Assembly: GCF_003945385.1 (NCBI RefSeq)
Contig: NZ_AP018920.1
Span: forward strand, 5,890,001-5,954,000
Reading direction: 5' to 3'
Length of the DNA stretch: 64,000 bases
DNA from: Pseudonocardia autotrophica
Lineage (GTDB): Bacteria; Actinomycetota; Actinomycetes; Mycobacteriales; Pseudonocardiaceae
Part shown: one piece after another, positions 31,342 to 39,678 of the stretch
Numbering within the stretch: position 1 is the stretch's first letter
Layout: each line of letters starts with the position of its first letter
Program-made: the position numbers and the translations under genes
The notes under the pieces: generated by a model
What the model was told of the DNA's origin: nothing
Databases searched by the model: none
The model's input: only the letters and a program-made list of their open reading frames with translations

Positions 31342-33088
31342 TGCCTGCTCCTTCGGTGGGTGAGCCGGTGTCGGTGACGACCCGGCCTGCGTCCAGGGTG
31401 ACGACGCGGTCCATCCGCGCCACGGTGTCCGGCCGGTGGGCGATGACCACCAGCGTGGTGGCGTCCCGGATCCGTTCCAGCGCGCCCTCCAGCAGACCCG
31501 CCGTGGTCGGGTCGAGATCGGCGGTGGCCTCGTCCAGCACCAGCACCGCCGGGGCGACGAGTGCCGCCCGGATCAGGCCGAGCACCTGCCGCTCCCCGGC
31601 GGAGAGCCGGTCGCCGCGGGTGCCCAGGTCGGCGTCCAGGCCGCCGAGCTCGCCGATCCACCGGCGCAGGCCGAGCGCGTCGACCGCCCGCTCCACCTCG
31701 GGCCTGCCCGGGGTACCGAGTACCAGTGTGACGTTGTCGTGCACCGAGCCCGCGGCCACGTGCACCTGCTGGCCGACCAGCGCGACCCGGTGCCGCAGCA
31801 CGTCCGGGGCCAGCACGTCCAGCGGGCTGCCGTCCACCGTGACCCGGCCCCGGTCCGGCGGGTACAGCCCGGCGACGATCTTGGCCAGGGTGCTCTTCCC
31901 GGCACCGGTCCGCCCCACCAGGGCGACCCGCTCGCCGGGTTCGACGGTGACCGAGACGCCGTCGAGCACTGGGGTGCCGGCCGTGTAGCCGAATCCGACG
32001 TCGTCGAGGACCAGCCGCCCGGGCCCGGACGGACGCTGCGCGGGCCCGCGGTCCGGCGCGGGTGCGGCGGGCCGGGTGGCAGCGGGCCGGGTGGCAGCGG
32101 GCTGGGTGGCGGCCAGCAGATCGGTCAGCCGGGCCACCGCGACCCGGGACTCCTGGAACTCCCCGACCAGCCCGGTCGCCTCGTTGAAGGAGTCGAACAG
32201 GGTGCGGGTGGTGAGCACGAACACCGCCACGGTGGGGATGTCGATCCGGCCGGCCGCGATCAGCATGCCGCCGGCCGCGATCAGCGCCGCCGTGGTGATC
32301 GCCTCCACCAGCACCGCCAGCGGCAGCCGGTTCAGCGCCCGGATGGTGCGCCGGATCGCGTCCAGCAGCGCGCCGGTGTGGTCGGCGAACCGGCGCGCCC
32401 AGGCCTGCTCGGCGCCGGCCGCCTGGATCGCCTCGCGGGCCGCGACGGTCTCGGCGAACGCCGAGGCGACCGCGGCCCGCGCCGTCGCCTCGGCGGTGAA
32501 CGCCGATCCGGCAGCCCGCTCGAAGGAGCGCATCACCAGCAGCGACAGCGGCACGAACAGTGCCAGCAGCAGCAGCGCCAGCAGCCACGAGTAGGCGAAC
32601 AGCACCACGACCGCGAACACCAGGTAGCCGAGCACCGAGACGGCGGCCGGCAGCTGGGATCGGACGAACGTGGAGAGCAGCTCGATCTCGGTGGTCGACC
32701 GGGTCAGCAGCTCGCCGCCACGGTGCGCCTCGACGAACCGCAGCGGGGCCGCGGCGAGCCGGTCGACCACCCGCTCCCGGATGCCGCGCACGACCCGTTC
32801 GCCGACGACGGCCAGCAGCAGCTCACCGGCCCAGGACAGCAGGGTGCGGGCCACCGCCAGGCCGAGCAGCAGAAGCCCGGCGACCAGCACACGATCGCGA
32901 TCGGACTCCAGCACCGCGCCGGTGATGGCGCCGAACACCGGCGCGACCAGCACCCAGGCCAGCGACGCGGACAGGGTGAGTACCACCGCGACGGCCGCCG
33001 GGACCGCGTGCGGCCGCAGGAACGGCGCGAGCCGGCGCAACGTGCCGCGCAGCGGCGGGTCCTCGGTGAGCAGCACGACCTCAGCCAC
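31265..33088 (-). CDS. ABC half-transporter, fused permease/ATPase (IrtB/YbtQ-like)
   Basis: 607 residues: a six-helix exporter-fold membrane domain (about 1-310), then an ATPase domain with Walker A GRTGAGKST (about 395), signature LSAGERQ, and Walker B VLVLDEATADLD with the catalytic Glu intact. It starts with GTG and overlaps the end of the partner gene by 8 bp, so the two are very likely a heterodimer. Exporter-fold pairs in siderophore loci may secrete the siderophore, or import it as mycobacterial IrtAB and Yersinia YbtPQ do; the adjacent SIP favours import, since IrtA carries a SIP domain. This is inference. The C-terminal tail overlaps the SIP gene by 77 bp and is rich in Ser, Arg and Asp. 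A 15-bp repeat lies in the linker between the domains. Confidence 0.9.
   Translation of the reverse strand: MAEVVLLTEDPPLRGTLRRLAPFLRPHAVPAAVAVVLTLSASLAWVLVAPVFGAITGAVLESDRDRVLVAGLLLLGLAVARTLLSWAGELLLAVVGERVVRGIRERVVDRLAAAPLRFVEAHRGGELLTRSTTEIELLSTFVRSQLPAAVSVLGYLVFAVVVLFAYSWLLALLLLALFVPLSLLVMRSFERAAGSAFTAEATARAAVASAFAETVAAREAIQAAGAEQAWARRFADHTGALLDAIRRTIRALNRLPLAVLVEAITTAALIAAGGMLIAAGRIDIPTVAVFVLTTRTLFDSFNEATGLVGEFQESRVAVARLTDLLAATQPAATRPAATRPAAPAPDRGPAQRPSGPGRLVLDDVGFGYTAGTPVLDGVSVTVEPGERVALVGRTGAGKSTLAKIVAGLYPPDRGRVTVDGSPLDVLAPDVLRHRVALVGQQVHVAAGSVHDNVTLVLGTPGRPEVERAVDALGLRRWIGELGGLDADLGTRGDRLSAGERQVLGLIRAALVAPAVLVLDEATADLDPTTAGLLEGALERIRDATTLVVIAHRPDTVARMDRVVTLDAGRVVTDTGSPTEGAGSALLDHDRSRRPADHPAHGAGGPGR
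32067..32111. repeat. 15-bp tandem repeat, three units, in the ABC linker
   Basis: GCGGGCCGGGTGGCA is repeated at 32067 and 32082, with a 13/15 copy at 32097. It encodes Ala-Thr-Arg/Gln-Pro-Ala repeats in the linker between membrane and ATPase domains. Confidence 0.85.
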
Positions 33089-34907
33089 GACGGTCTCCGG
33101 AGACGGTGCCCGAGATGTCGGGGCTGCCGGGGCTGTCGGTGACCGGTGGCGCGGGCAGCGCGACCGCCCGGTCGGCGAGTGCGTGCACCGCCTCCCGGTG
33201 CCCGGCGAAGACGATCGCGAGATCCGGTCGGGCGGCGCGCAGCCGGGTCAGCACCAGGTTCTCCGTTCCGGTGTCCAGGGCCGAGGTGACGTCGTCGAGC
33301 AGTAGCACGTCCGGATCCCGCAGCAGCGCCCTGGCCAGCGCGATCCGCTGCACCTGGCCGCCGGACAGGGTGGTGCCGCCCTCCCCCACCACGGTGTCGA
33401 GGCCGTCCGGGAACCCGGCCAGGTCGCCGTCGAACGCGGCGATCCGGCAGGCCTCGTGCACCTCGTCGTCCCGGTCCGGGGTGGGTTCGGCGCCCAGCAG
33501 CAGGGTCGAGCGCAGTGTGCCGGAGGTGAGCACCGGGCGTTGCGGGACGAACCCGATCCGGGCGCGCACGTCCCGGCGGCGCAGCCGGTCCAGTCCGACG
33601 CCGTCCAGGGTGATCGCGCCGGTGTCCGGGGCGTCGAGCCGGGCGAGCACCCGCAGCAGTGACGTCTTCCCGGAGCCGGTGACGCCGGTGACCGCGACGG
33701 TCTCCCCGGCGCGCACCTCGATCCCGATGTCGTCGAGCACCGTGCGGCCGCCGTGCGCCACCCGGATCCCGGTCCCGGTCAGCTGCGCCGGGCCGGGCGG
33801 CGGGGCCGGGAGCGGATCGGCCGGCTCGGGCAGCCGCGGGGTGAGCGCGAGCACCTCGGCGATCCGGGCCGCCGACGCGGCCGCCTGCCTGCGCATGGTC
33901 TGCTGCCCGACCAGGGTGTCCACCCGCTGCGCGAGCATCGCCATCCAGGACGCGAAGGCGATCAGGCCCCCCACCGTCAGGTCGCCGTCGACGGCGGCCA
34001 GGCCGCCGAGGAACAGTCCGGCGGCGGCCGCGGCGAGCGGCACGAACGACGCCAGCGCACCCCACAGGGTGCCGATCCGGGCGACCCGCACGGTCTGCCG
34101 GGTGACCTCGGCGCTGCTGTCGTGGTGCCGGCTGACGAGCACGTGCTCGCCGCCGACACCGCGCACCGCCGCACTGCCCGAGAGCAGTCCCTCCACCGCG
34201 GCGCCGCGGTCGCCGTGCGCGGCACCCAGTACCAGCGAGGCCGCCTCGTAGCGGCGCGGGAACACCGCCGCCAGGCCGAGCAGCAGCGGGATCACCGCCA
34301 GGCCGATCGCCGCCAGCAGCGGGTCGAGCAGCAGCAGCGCGCCCAGGATGATGGCCAGACCGGCGATCAGCTGGACGGTCTCGACCACCCCGGACAGCCA
34401 GTTCCACAGTGCCTCGGCGTCCCGGCCGCCGCGCACCGCCAGCTCACCCGGACCGTGCCCGGCCAGCGCGGCCCGGTCCAGCTCGAGCACGTGCGCGGCC
34501 AGCCGCTCCCGGGTCTGCTTGATCACCCGGGCGCCGGAGAGGTAGTTCCACCACTGGAAGGCGATCTGCCCGACGGTGATCAGCAGCCCCAGTCCGGCGA
34601 CCGCAACCGCCCAGAACGCCGTCTGCGCGACGTCCCCCGGTGTGATGCCGCGGTCGACGGCCTGCTGGACACCCCATGGCAGCAGGACGAACAGGCCCTG
34701 CACCACGACCCCGGTGACGGCGGCCAGTGCCAGCCCGCGCCACTGCGCGCGCAGGCACCAGCGCAGGAAGGCGCGGCTGCGCGCATGCGACTCCGGCGAC
34801 GGGGCGGCCCCCACTGTGGCGGCAGTATCGGCGGCAGCCGGGTCGGCGGCGGCCGTATCGGAGGCGGCCGTGCCGGAAGCTGCACTGCCGGCGGCTGTGT
34901 CGGTCAC
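33081..34907 (-). CDS. ABC half-transporter, fused permease/ATPase with a degenerate ATP site (IrtA/YbtP-like partner)
   Basis: 608 residues. An Ala/Asp/Thr-rich N-terminal tail (about 35 residues) precedes a six-helix exporter-fold domain and an ATPase with Walker A GVTGSGKTS (about 406), signature LSGGQ, and Walker B LLLDDVTSALD (about 540). The catalytic Glu after Walker B is Asp here, while the partner keeps Glu, the usual picture of an asymmetric heterodimer. The GTG start overlaps the methyltransferase TGA as GTGA; a longer in-frame start further upstream would read through the methyltransferase gene and is rejected. The end overlaps the partner gene by 8 bp. Substrate and direction are not shown by sequence; position beside FepCDG and SIP genes suggests ferric-siderophore import or siderophore export. 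Confidence 0.9.
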   Translation of the reverse strand: MTDTAAGSAASGTAASDTAAADPAAADTAATVGAAPSPESHARSRAFLRWCLRAQWRGLALAAVTGVVVQGLFVLLPWGVQQAVDRGITPGDVAQTAFWAVAVAGLGLLITVGQIAFQWWNYLSGARVIKQTRERLAAHVLELDRAALAGHGPGELAVRGGRDAEALWNWLSGVVETVQLIAGLAIILGALLLLDPLLAAIGLAVIPLLLGLAAVFPRRYEAASLVLGAAHGDRGAAVEGLLSGSAAVRGVGGEHVLVSRHHDSSAEVTRQTVRVARIGTLWGALASFVPLAAAAAGLFLGGLAAVDGDLTVGGLIAFASWMAMLAQRVDTLVGQQTMRRQAAASAARIAEVLALTPRLPEPADPLPAPPPGPAQLTGTGIRVAHGGRTVLDDIGIEVRAGETVAVTGVTGSGKTSLLRVLARLDAPDTGAITLDGVGLDRLRRRDVRARIGFVPQRPVLTSGTLRSTLLLGAEPTPDRDDEVHEACRIAAFDGDLAGFPDGLDTVVGEGGTTLSGGQVQRIALARALLRDPDVLLLDDVTSALDTGTENLVLTRLRAARPDLAIVFAGHREAVHALADRAVALPAPPVTDSPGSPDISGTVSGDRRG

Positions 34908-35695
34908 GGCCGGCGCCGCCGGGCGGCCAGCAGCAGCCGTGGGGTGCCGGCGAGGACGCGCGGTGCCTGCTGCGCCTCGGTGAGGATGACCTCGGCACCC
35001 TCGGCGCCGAGCTCCTCGGCCAGCTCGCCGGCCGCCGCGGTGATCCCGGCGTAGACGGCACGCTGACGGGCGAGCCAGTCCGGGGTCTCCTCCCGCACCT
35101 CGAGCTCGAAGCCGGCCTCCGTCAGCAGCGCCCGGTGGTCGACGTGCTCGGGCTCCCAGGTGGTCAGCACGAACCGGCCGCCGGGCACCAGGATCCGGTG
35201 CACCTCGGCGAGCGCGGCCGGCTTGTCCTGCACCATCCACAGCGCGTCGATGCTCATCACCGCGTCGGCGCTCGCGGCGGGCAGGCCGGTCCCGGTGAAG
35301 GAGCCGACGACGAACCGCGCCCCGGCCCGGCCGAGCTCGCGGCTGCGGCGGGCCGCGTCGGCGACCGCGACCGGCACCACGTCGACGCCGACCAGCCGGG
35401 CCCGGTGCTCGCGGGCCACCAGGAGCCCCGGCCCACCGCGGCCGCAGCCCAGATCGACCAGGGTGCCGCCGGGTGCGAGCCCGACCAGCTCGCCGACCCG
35501 GGCCAGGTCGGCGCGGGTGACGAAGCCGAACGGGTCGATCTCCTCCGGGTAGTCCTCCCCGTAGGCCTCCCGGTAGATCCGGCGCAGCGTCCCCGAACGG
35601 GCCTGGGCGGCGTAGAACCGCGCGTAGCGGTCCTCGGCCACCTGCGGCTCCGCGATGCCGGCCGGTGTCCCGGCCGTCCCCGTCGTGGCGGTCAT
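34904..35695 (-). CDS. Class I SAM-dependent methyltransferase
   Basis: A 263-residue soluble methyltransferase. The SAM-binding motif LVDLGCGRGGPG is at about residues 79-90, followed by an acidic strand end (VGVDVV) and a later motif with VMSIDALWMVQD and LVPGGRFVLTTWE, as in small-molecule methyltransferases. ATG at 35695 is chosen because GGAAAGGA precedes it; the frame extends 20 codons further upstream into the permease gene without a good ribosome site. It sits between the FecCD permease and the ABC pair and ends in a GTGA overlap with the latter. It may methylate the siderophore or a precursor, but the sequence does not identify the substrate. Confidence 0.88.
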   Translation of the reverse strand: MTATTGTAGTPAGIAEPQVAEDRYARFYAAQARSGTLRRIYREAYGEDYPEEIDPFGFVTRADLARVGELVGLAPGGTLVDLGCGRGGPGLLVAREHRARLVGVDVVPVAVADAARRSRELGRAGARFVVGSFTGTGLPAASADAVMSIDALWMVQDKPAALAEVHRILVPGGRFVLTTWEPEHVDHRALLTEAGFELEVREETPDWLARQRAVYAGITAAAGELAEELGAEGAEVILTEAQQAPRVLAGTPRLLLAARRRRP

Positions 35696-35715
35696 GTCGT
35701 GTCCTTTCCTGCCGG

Positions 35716-36765
35716 TCATCCGCGCCCGCTGCGCCACTGCCGGGCGAGCAGCCACGCGAGGTAGATCCCGCCGATCGCCGCGGTCGCCACACCCACCGGG
35801 ATCGGCACCGGCGAGAAGATCCGCTGGGCGGCCACGTCACCGACCGTCAGCAGGGCCGCCCCGGTCAGCGCGGCCGGCACCAGTCCGGGGCCCGGCGTGC
35901 GGGTGAGCCGGCGGGCGATCTGCGGTGCCGCCAGCGCGACGAACGCGATCGGCCCGGCGACGGCCGTCGCCACCGCGGTCAGCCCGATACCGACCAGCAT
36001 CAGCAGCGCCCGGGACCGCTCCACGGCGAGGCCGCGGGCCCGTGCCACCTCGTCGCCCAGTTCCAGCTGGGGCAGCGCGCGGCCGAGCAGCACCGCGATC
36101 GGGAGCAGCAGCAGCACGGTCAGGCCGATCAGCGTCACGTGGTCCCAGCCGCGGCCGTTGACGCTGCCGGTCAGCCACAGCTGCGCCGCCTGGGCGTCAC
36201 GCAGCTGCGCCCGGGTGACCAGGAAGGCGTTGACCCCGCCGAGCATCGCGCTGACCCCGATCCCGACCAGGATCAGCCGGAATCCGGAGACCCCGCGCCG
36301 GTAGGACAGCAGGTAGACCAGCAGCGCCGCGACGAACCCGCCGAGCACCGCACCGATCGCGATCGCGCCGGCCCCGCCCCCGCCGACCAGCAGCACCAGC
36401 AGCGCCCCGGTCGCCGAGCCCGCGGTGAATCCGATGATGTCCGGGCTGCCGAGCGGGTTGCGGGACAGTCCCTGGAAGATCGCGCCGGCGACGCCGAGCG
36501 CGGCACCGACGAACATCGCCACCAGGAGCCGGGGCAACCGCAGCCCGGTCACGATGAACCGCGCCCGGCCGGTGGCCTCGCCGCGCAGCGCGGCCAGCAC
36601 GTCGGCGAGCGGGACGTCGAAGTCGCCCATGACGAGCCCGATCACGGCGGTCACCGCGAGCACCGCAGCCAGCACCGCGCAGACCAGAAGCGCCCGCGGG
36701 AGCACCCGGAGCGCGATCCGCTCACCGGGGGTCCGCAGCGCCCGGCCACTCACCACGGGGGTCAC
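35716..36765 (-). CDS. fepG: FecCD-family ferric-siderophore ABC permease (FepG-like)
   Basis: 349 residues with about nine to ten hydrophobic segments, the standard size for this importer permease family. It has the conserved RLPRLLVAMFVGAALGVAGAIFQ region near the N-terminus, then SRNPLGSPDIIGF, and the coupling-helix region PIAFVALAAPQIARRL. The GTG start forms a GTGA overlap with the previous permease stop; the longer in-frame start upstream is rejected because it only translates the fepD end out of frame. It would pair with the other FecCD protein and the FepC ATPase as a type II importer. Confidence 0.93.
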   Translation of the reverse strand: MTPVVSGRALRTPGERIALRVLPRALLVCAVLAAVLAVTAVIGLVMGDFDVPLADVLAALRGEATGRARFIVTGLRLPRLLVAMFVGAALGVAGAIFQGLSRNPLGSPDIIGFTAGSATGALLVLLVGGGGAGAIAIGAVLGGFVAALLVYLLSYRRGVSGFRLILVGIGVSAMLGGVNAFLVTRAQLRDAQAAQLWLTGSVNGRGWDHVTLIGLTVLLLLPIAVLLGRALPQLELGDEVARARGLAVERSRALLMLVGIGLTAVATAVAGPIAFVALAAPQIARRLTRTPGPGLVPAALTGAALLTVGDVAAQRIFSPVPIPVGVATAAIGGIYLAWLLARQWRSGRG

Positions 36766-37853
36766 AGCTGGGCCACCCGGCGTCGGCGGGCCAGTGCCAG
36801 GAACACCGGGGCGCCGAGCACCGCGGTGACGATCCCGACCTCGATCTCGCCGGTCCCCGACACCACCCGGCCCAGCACGTCGGCGCCGATCAGCAGCACC
36901 GGCGCAAGCAGCAGCGAGTAGCCGACCACCCACCGCTGGTCCGGCCCGACCAGCAGTCGGGCCAGGTGCGGCACCGCCAGTCCGACGAACACGATCGGCC
37001 CGGCCGCCGCGGTCGCCGCACCGGCCAGCAGGGTGACCGCCACCGCCGCACCGGTTCGGGTGAGCGCCAGGTTGACGCCGAGCGCCGAGGCGACGTCCTC
37101 CCCCAGCGCCAGCGAGTTCAGCGGGCGGGCCAGCGCGATCGCCAGCAGCACCCCGGCGATCGCGAACGGCAGCACCGCGATCAGCACGTCCGGTCCGCGG
37201 CCGGCCAGCGACCCGACCGCCCAGAACCGGTAGACGTCGAAGGTGACGCCGTCCAGGATCAGCACCCCGGAGACGATCGCGCCGAGCGTGACGCTCACCG
37301 CCGCACCGGCCAGCACCATCTTCTCCGGCGCCACCGACCGGCCGGTCGATCCGAGCAGGTAGACCAGCACGGCCGCCACACCGGCGCCGACGAAGGCGAA
37401 CCAGACGTAGCCGTCGGGGGTGCGCACGCCGAGCAACGAGATCGCCAGCACGATCGCCAGCGCGGCGCCGATGTCCACCCCGAACAGCCCGGGATCGGCC
37501 AGCGGGTTGCGGGTGAGCCCCTGCATGATCGTGCCGGCCAGCCCGAGGCAGACCCCGGCGACGATCCCGACCAGCGTCCGCGGGATCCGCAGGCCCTCGA
37601 CGATCCGGACGGCGTCCGGATCGATCCCCGGCACGCCGAGGAGCACGTCACGGACCGTCCCGAACGGGATCGGCCGCACCCCCACGCGGATGCTCAGCGC
37701 CGCCAGCACGACCAGCGCGACCGCGGCGACGATCAGCCCGGAGACCCGCAGCAGCGCCCGGCGGCGCCGGGCCGCGGCGCTGTCCTCCCCCGGGGCCACC
37801 GGCGTGATCCGGTCGGTGACGGCTGTGGGGACCCGGCCGTTGCGCTCGCTCAC
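36762..37853 (-). CDS. fepD: FecCD-family ferric-siderophore ABC permease (FepD-like)
   Basis: 363 residues with a cytoplasmic N-terminus rich in Arg/Ala, then about ten membrane segments. Family signatures visible: LRIPRTLVGIVAGVCLGLAG, MQGLTRNPLADPGLFG, and GPIVFVGLAVPHLARLLVG, the loop that contacts the ATPase. The GTG start is inside the ACGTGA at the end of fepC (GTGA overlap). A much longer frame begins at 38324, but it is just the fepC sequence read in another frame. Together with FepG it forms the membrane channel of the ferric-siderophore importer. Confidence 0.93.
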   Translation of the reverse strand: MSERNGRVPTAVTDRITPVAPGEDSAAARRRRALLRVSGLIVAAVALVVLAALSIRVGVRPIPFGTVRDVLLGVPGIDPDAVRIVEGLRIPRTLVGIVAGVCLGLAGTIMQGLTRNPLADPGLFGVDIGAALAIVLAISLLGVRTPDGYVWFAFVGAGVAAVLVYLLGSTGRSVAPEKMVLAGAAVSVTLGAIVSGVLILDGVTFDVYRFWAVGSLAGRGPDVLIAVLPFAIAGVLLAIALARPLNSLALGEDVASALGVNLALTRTGAAVAVTLLAGAATAAAGPIVFVGLAVPHLARLLVGPDQRWVVGYSLLLAPVLLIGADVLGRVVSGTGEIEVGIVTAVLGAPVFLALARRRRVAQL

Positions 37854-38692
37854 GTCTGCCGGGCCGCCGTGCGACGCCGCCGGTCGGCGGGGACGACGAG
37901 CGGGGTCCCGGTCTCCGGGTCCGGGATGATCCGGCAGCGCATGCCGAAGACCTGCTCGACCAGATCTGCGGTGACCACCTCGCCGGGAGGGCCCTGTGCG
38001 ACCAGCGCGCCGTCGCGCATCGCGACCAGGTGGGTGGCGTAGCGGCAGGCGTGGTTGAGGTCGTGCAGCACGGCGACCAGCGTCTGGCCGCGGCTGCTCC
38101 GCAGGTCGTCGCACAGGTCCAGGACGTCGAGCTGGTGCGCGACGTCGAGGTAGGTGGTCGGTTCGTCGAGCAGCAGGATCGGGGTCTCCTGGGCCAGCGC
38201 GAGTGCGATCCACACCCGCTGCCGCTGACCGCCGGACAGCTCCTCGACCAGCCGGTCGGCGAGCGCCTCGGTGCCGGTGGCGCGCAGCGCGGCGAGCACG
38301 GCCTCCTCGTCGCCGCGGGTCCACTGACGCAGCATCCGCTGGTGCGGGTACCGCCCACGGGCCACCAGGTCGCCGACCGAGATCCCGCCGGGGGTCTGCG
38401 CGGTCTGCGGCAGCAGGCCGAGCCGGCGCGCGACCTCCTTGCTGCGGTGGGTCTCGATCCGGGTGCCGTCGAGCAGCACCGAACCGCCGCGCGGGCGCAG
38501 GCCCCTGGCCAGCGCCTTGAGCAGCGTCGACTTCCCACAGGCGTTCGGCCCGACGATGACGGTGAACCCGCCGTCGGGGATGTCGAGGGTGAGGCCGCGG
38601 ACGACCGTCCGGTCGTCGTAGCCGACTTCGAGATCGCGGGTGCCGAGCCGGCAGGCCGGCGGAGCACCCGGGTCAGGGGCGTGGGAGGTCAC
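37850..38692 (-). CDS. fepC: Ferric-siderophore ABC importer ATPase (FepC-like)
   Basis: A 280-residue ATPase that powers the FecCD permeases. Walker A GPNACGKST (48-56), a Q-loop region LLPQTAQTPGG, the signature LSGGQRQRVWIALALAQ, Walker B ILLLDEPTTYLD and the switch His in AVLHDLNHACRY are all intact and typical of iron-siderophore/B12-type ATPases. The GTG start is three bases after the mbtH stop with no clear ribosome site, so coupling to mbtH translation is likely. The stop overlaps fepD. No binding-protein gene accompanies the three importer genes in this window. Confidence 0.94.
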   Translation of the reverse strand: MTSHAPDPGAPPACRLGTRDLEVGYDDRTVVRGLTLDIPDGGFTVIVGPNACGKSTLLKALARGLRPRGGSVLLDGTRIETHRSKEVARRLGLLPQTAQTPGGISVGDLVARGRYPHQRMLRQWTRGDEEAVLAALRATGTEALADRLVEELSGGQRQRVWIALALAQETPILLLDEPTTYLDVAHQLDVLDLCDDLRSSRGQTLVAVLHDLNHACRYATHLVAMRDGALVAQGPPGEVVTADLVEQVFGMRCRIIPDPETGTPLVVPADRRRRTAARQT

Positions 38693-38695
38693 CGG

Positions 38696-38923
38696 TCAGC
38701 TCGCGGCCGTGGCCTGTTCCGTCCGGCGGACCAGGCCGCGCGGACGCATGTCCGTCCAGTGCGCCTCGATGTGGTCCAGCGCCGCCTGCCGACTGCCGGG
38801 TCCGTGCACGACGGTCCACCCCGAGGGGACCTCGGCGAACGCGGGCCAGAGGGAGTACTGCCCCTCGTCGTTGACCAGCGCGTGGAACTCGCCGTCCTCG
38901 TCGTCGAACGGGTTGGTGGACAT
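38696..38923 (-). CDS. mbtH: MbtH-like NRPS accessory protein
   Basis: A 75-residue MbtH-family protein that binds adenylation domains and is often needed for their solubility and activity. The family pattern is complete: [10 protein letters not shown], then PSGW, then a leucine region, then HWTDMRP. ATG at 38923 is chosen because GAAGAGGA precedes it and homologs start just before NPFDDEDG; a start 13 codons upstream would add an unusual Arg/Cys-rich extension. An iron box 36 bp upstream suggests its own iron-controlled promoter. It is the only MbtH gene seen here and should serve the NRPS pair. Confidence 0.95.
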   Translation of the reverse strand: MSTNPFDDEDGEFHALVNDEGQYSLWPAFAEVPSGWTVVHGPGSRQAALDHIEAHWTDMRPRGLVRRTEQATAAS

Positions 38924-38958
38924 CGTTCCTCTTCTCCAGCAGGCGGGGCTCCGCGAAT

Positions 38959-38977
38959 TCAACCGAGCCTAACCTCA
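38959..38977 (-). promoter_or_regulatory. Iron box upstream of mbtH
   Basis: Read on the minus strand, TGAGGTTAGGCTCGGTTGA matches the iron-box consensus at 13 of 19 positions with a perfect central AGGTTAGGCT. It starts at the stop codon of the DUF1707 gene and lies 36 bp before the mbtH start. Confidence 0.65.
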
Positions 38978-39376
38978 CCGTTGCGGCCTGGCGGGTGGCG
39001 AGGCGAACAACACCAGCGCCCCGGCGACCGGGAGCAGGTACCACCAGGTGGATCCGGTCCCGAGGTGCAGCAACAGCGCCACGACGGGCGTCCCGGACGC
39101 CGTCCACCAGAACCACCGGGCGGCCCGCGCCGGCTCCGGTGCCGCCGCGACGGAGGCCCCCGCGGCCGCCGGCAGGTCGCCGAACAGCACGTCGAGCTCG
39201 TCGAGGTGTACCGCCCGGGCCGCGGCGCCGGACCGCTCGTCGTACTCGGAGACCGTCAGCCTGCCCTCGGCGAGATGGGTGCCGAGCCGGTGCAGCGCCG
39301 CGGCGCGGTCGGCGGCCCCGGCCCGGATCCGGCCGGAGATCCGGCCACCGTTCCCGGGGAGCTGTTCAGCACTCAC
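38975..39376 (-). CDS. DUF1707 (SHOCT-like) small membrane protein
   Basis: 133 residues. The N-terminal half fits the DUF1707 pattern: RIRAGAADRAAALHRLGTHL, then AEGRLTVSEYDERS and LDELDVLFGDLP. The C-terminal half has two hydrophobic segments around PVVALLLHLG and WWYLLPVAGALVLFA. GTG at 39376 is preceded by GAGGAGGGAAC. Proteins of this kind are common in actinobacteria and of unknown function. It is the first gene of the leftward siderophore-uptake operon and has an iron box immediately upstream, so it may be part of the iron response, perhaps as a membrane adaptor. That role is inference. Confidence 0.85.
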   Translation of the reverse strand: MSAEQLPGNGGRISGRIRAGAADRAAALHRLGTHLAEGRLTVSEYDERSGAAARAVHLDELDVLFGDLPAAAGASVAAAPEPARAARWFWWTASGTPVVALLLHLGTGSTWWYLLPVAGALVLFASPPARPQR

Positions 39377-39406
39377 CCGTTCCCTCCTCGTTCCCCGGCC
39401 AACCTA

Positions 39407-39425
39407 TATAGTTAGGCATACCTAA
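39407..39425. promoter_or_regulatory. Iron box at the head of the siderophore-uptake operon
   Basis: TATAGTTAGGCATACCTAA matches the iron-box consensus at 14 of 19 positions; its core TTAGG-CATA-CCTAA is an inverted repeat. It ends 31 bp before the DUF1707 start, next to an AT-rich TATATA stretch that could be the -10 region of the leftward promoter. Confidence 0.75.
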
Positions 39426-39552
39426 ACAAGACCGTTCGCCTGCAGACTCCCCGTCGACACGACCCCGCCCGCACCCGCCCGGCACCTGACGGCCGGTGAT
39501 CACCGACCCCCGCGGCGCCATGCCGTCACCGTGCGTACTCGGTTACGACGAG

Positions 39553-39572
39553 TGATATTCACCGAAATATCA
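39553..39572. promoter_or_regulatory. AT-rich palindrome upstream of the osmoprotectant-binding protein gene
   Basis: Perfect inverted repeat TGATATT-CACCGA-AATATCA (7-bp arms, 6-bp spacer), flanked by a wider ACTCGG (39537) / CCGAGT (39590) pair. It lies about 105 bp before the chosen GTG. In such GC-rich DNA this looks like a repressor site. The rest of the interval 39426-39678 holds nothing I recognise. Confidence 0.55.
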
Positions 39573-39678
39573 GGCTCCTTCATACGTCGCCGAGTTCGCG
39601 ACCCCCCATTGCGTGGGTGAAGAGATCATGGTCACCTATACGCTCCGTGATCGGCCTTCGCTCCCCGGGAAGTCATTC

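Noticed and set aside
36934..38324. Longer N-terminal extensions for the FecCD permeases and the first ABC half-transporter
   Set aside because: The extra parts are out-of-frame readings of the preceding genes; GTGA overlaps give normal-sized proteins.
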